Source: Bordetella parapertussis
GTDB taxonomy: Bacteria; Cyanobacteriota; Cyanobacteriia; PCC-6307; Cyanobiaceae
DNA length: 7,198 bases
Reading direction: 5' to 3'
Assembly (NCBI GenBank): GCA_943324725.2
Contig: CALPMR020000158.1
Location: forward strand, 1 to 7,198
Shown here piece after piece: positions 6,468 to 7,198 of this stretch. The first letter of the stretch is position 1; every line of letters starts with the position of its first letter. The position numbers and the translations under genes are program-made. Below the pieces are notes generated by a model, which was given only the letters and a program-made list of their open reading frames with translations, had not been told where the DNA came from and searched no databases.

Positions 6468-6485
6468 ACCGGCAGCCGGGCCGGT
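6468..6485. other. Inverted repeat in the 63-bp gap
   Basis: ACCGGC-AGCCGG-GCCGGT is a perfect 6-bp stem with a 6-base loop, between the stop of the DUF4332 gene and the ribosome-binding site of the small exported protein. No T-run follows on either strand. It could pause transcription or stabilise an mRNA end, or be chance in GC-rich DNA. No convincing -10/-35 promoter pair was found in this gap. Confidence 0.3.
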
Positions 6486-6497
6486 GTTCGGTCGGGG

Positions 6498-6935
6498 TCA
6501 GTTCGGCGAGCGACCGGCTGGATGGCGGGCCTGGCGGATCCAGCGGCGCACCAGGGCCGGATCGATGGCCACGGCCGCCCGGCCCATCAGTTGGCGTTGA
6601 AAGCGCCCCACTTGCAGCAGCAGGCGATCGGGATCGGCTTGTGCCAGACCCTGGCGGTTGGCGATGCCGGAATACAGCAGCAGGGCTGCATCTGCCGGCG
6701 ACACGCCGACCTCGATCACCAGGCGAGCCTGGCCGCGCAGCTTGATCAGACGGGCTTCGCTGGCGCCACCGCCGCGGGCCAGTTGCCGCAGGCTGGCGTC
6801 ATCGAGGTTGGCCAGGGTCTGCCAGTCGCCGATGCCCTGGGACTGCAGCCGAGCCGCCTCACGGCTGAAATGGGGCGGCAGGCGGAACTCCCAGGGACCA
6901 GCGGGGGTATCGGCAGGCCCGCTCTGGCCACTCAT
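6498..6935 (-). CDS. DUF4332 domain protein (tandem helix-hairpin-helix-like)
   Basis: This is a 145-residue, soluble protein without a signal peptide. DUF4332 proteins resemble the helix-hairpin-helix pairs of DNA-binding and repair proteins; their function is unknown. Two halves repeat the same pattern: EAARLQSQGIGDWQTLANLD (26-45) with DASLRQLARG, and ADAALLLYSGIANRQGLAQA (81-100) with DPDRLLLQVGR. In each, a helix leads to a Gly-Ile turn, then a helix with Leu-Ala and Asp, as in (HhH)2 folds. Between them lies a basic helix (ARLIKLRGQARLVIEVGVSP). The C-terminus is Arg-rich (RRWIRQARHPAGR). The start overlaps the end of the upstream gene by four bases (ATGA), a sign of translational coupling. 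A nucleic-acid-binding or protein-binding adaptor role is possible; nothing here shows which. Confidence 0.8.
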   Translation of the reverse strand: MSGQSGPADTPAGPWEFRLPPHFSREAARLQSQGIGDWQTLANLDDASLRQLARGGGASEARLIKLRGQARLVIEVGVSPADAALLLYSGIANRQGLAQADPDRLLLQVGRFQRQLMGRAAVAIDPALVRRWIRQARHPAGRSPN

Positions 6936-7198
6936 GGCGTCAGGACGACGCTGTCGCTGCCCAGATCCCGCACCGCTTCCGCCAGCACCACCGGGCGGCC
7001 CACACCCTCACCGACCGCTTCGATGCTGCGCAGTCGCACCCGCACCCGGCCGTCGCTCGTGGCGCGGCCGCCGCCATGCAGATTGCTGGCCACCTGGATC
7101 ACGGTGGGGCCAATCGCATCCTGGGCCAGATTCCCGGGGGCGCCGGCGCTCACCAGATCGCCGCCGCCGTCTAAGACCACCGGTGCCACCACGGCGCC
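6932..7198 (-). CDS. C-terminal fragment of an unidentified protein (cut by window edge)
   Basis: The frame is open to the right edge and ends at TGA 6934-6932, giving 88 visible residues. The real start lies beyond 7198; GTG codons near the edge are internal valines. The segment is Gly/Val/Ala-rich, with beta-like alternation in IGPTVIQVASNL and GRVRVRLRSIEAV, then a short helix-like stretch PVVLAEAVRDLG and the end SDSVVLTP. No membrane segment or catalytic motif is visible. I considered the C-terminus of a DUF3084 protein, but the match is not convincing. The ATGA overlap with the DUF4332 gene suggests the two are co-translated and may act together. That this is a real coding end is well supported by the overlap and codon use; the identity is unknown. 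Confidence 0.6.
   Translation of the reverse strand, partial: GAVVAPVVLDGGGDLVSAGAPGNLAQDAIGPTVIQVASNLHGGGRATSDGRVRVRLRSIEAVGEGVGRPVVLAEAVRDLGSDSVVLTP

Noticed and set aside
1..7198. Mobile element, CRISPR, toxin-antitoxin or other defence system
   Set aside because: No transposase, integrase, nuclease, repeat-spacer array or terminal inverted repeats are visible, and the gene content is of core-metabolic and envelope type.

Overview
The window is dense, GC-rich coding DNA with no gene-free stretch over about 70 bases. The best fit is a high-GC picocyanobacterium of the Cyanobium / freshwater Synechococcus type. This is an inference from the GC content, a textbook HIP1 palindrome (GCGATCGC), a bacterial glycogen branching enzyme, and small secreted or DUF4332-type proteins of a cyanobacterial flavour. 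No tRNA, rRNA, CRISPR array, insertion sequence, phage gene or clear attachment site is visible.

Layout. A plus-strand gene enters from the left and ends at 213; it is the last 70 residues of a TolC-family outer-membrane efflux protein. Everything else is on the minus strand and reads from right to left: an unidentified gene cut by the right edge (7198-6932), a DUF4332 protein (6935-6498), a small exported two-cysteine protein (6434-6018), a CocE/NonD-type alpha/beta hydrolase (6017-4257), an exported DUF3887-like protein (4236-3427), the branching enzyme glgB (3359-1059), and a potassium-channel-type membrane protein (1027-221). The minus-strand block meets tolC tail to tail, with only 7 bases between the two stop codons. 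A perfect 6-bp-stem palindrome spans both stops.

The seven minus-strand genes are tightly packed. Junctions run from a 4-bp ATGA overlap, through a direct TGA-ATG abutment, to gaps of 20, 31, 63 and 67 bp, so one or two co-transcribed units are likely. The only well-characterised function is glgB, which makes alpha-1,6 branches in glycogen; all three catalytic residues are in place. The hydrolase has a complete Ser-Asp-His triad but an unknown substrate. Two genes encode exported proteins of unknown role. I see no direct mechanistic link between glycogen branching, the hydrolase and the exported proteins; a link is suggested only by gene order.

The region looks like ordinary core genome rather than a defence or mobile island. 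The points of most interest are the undescribed gene neighbourhood around glgB, the duplicated folds in two of the unknown proteins, short in-frame tandem repeats in three genes, and the bidirectional palindrome at the convergent gene ends.
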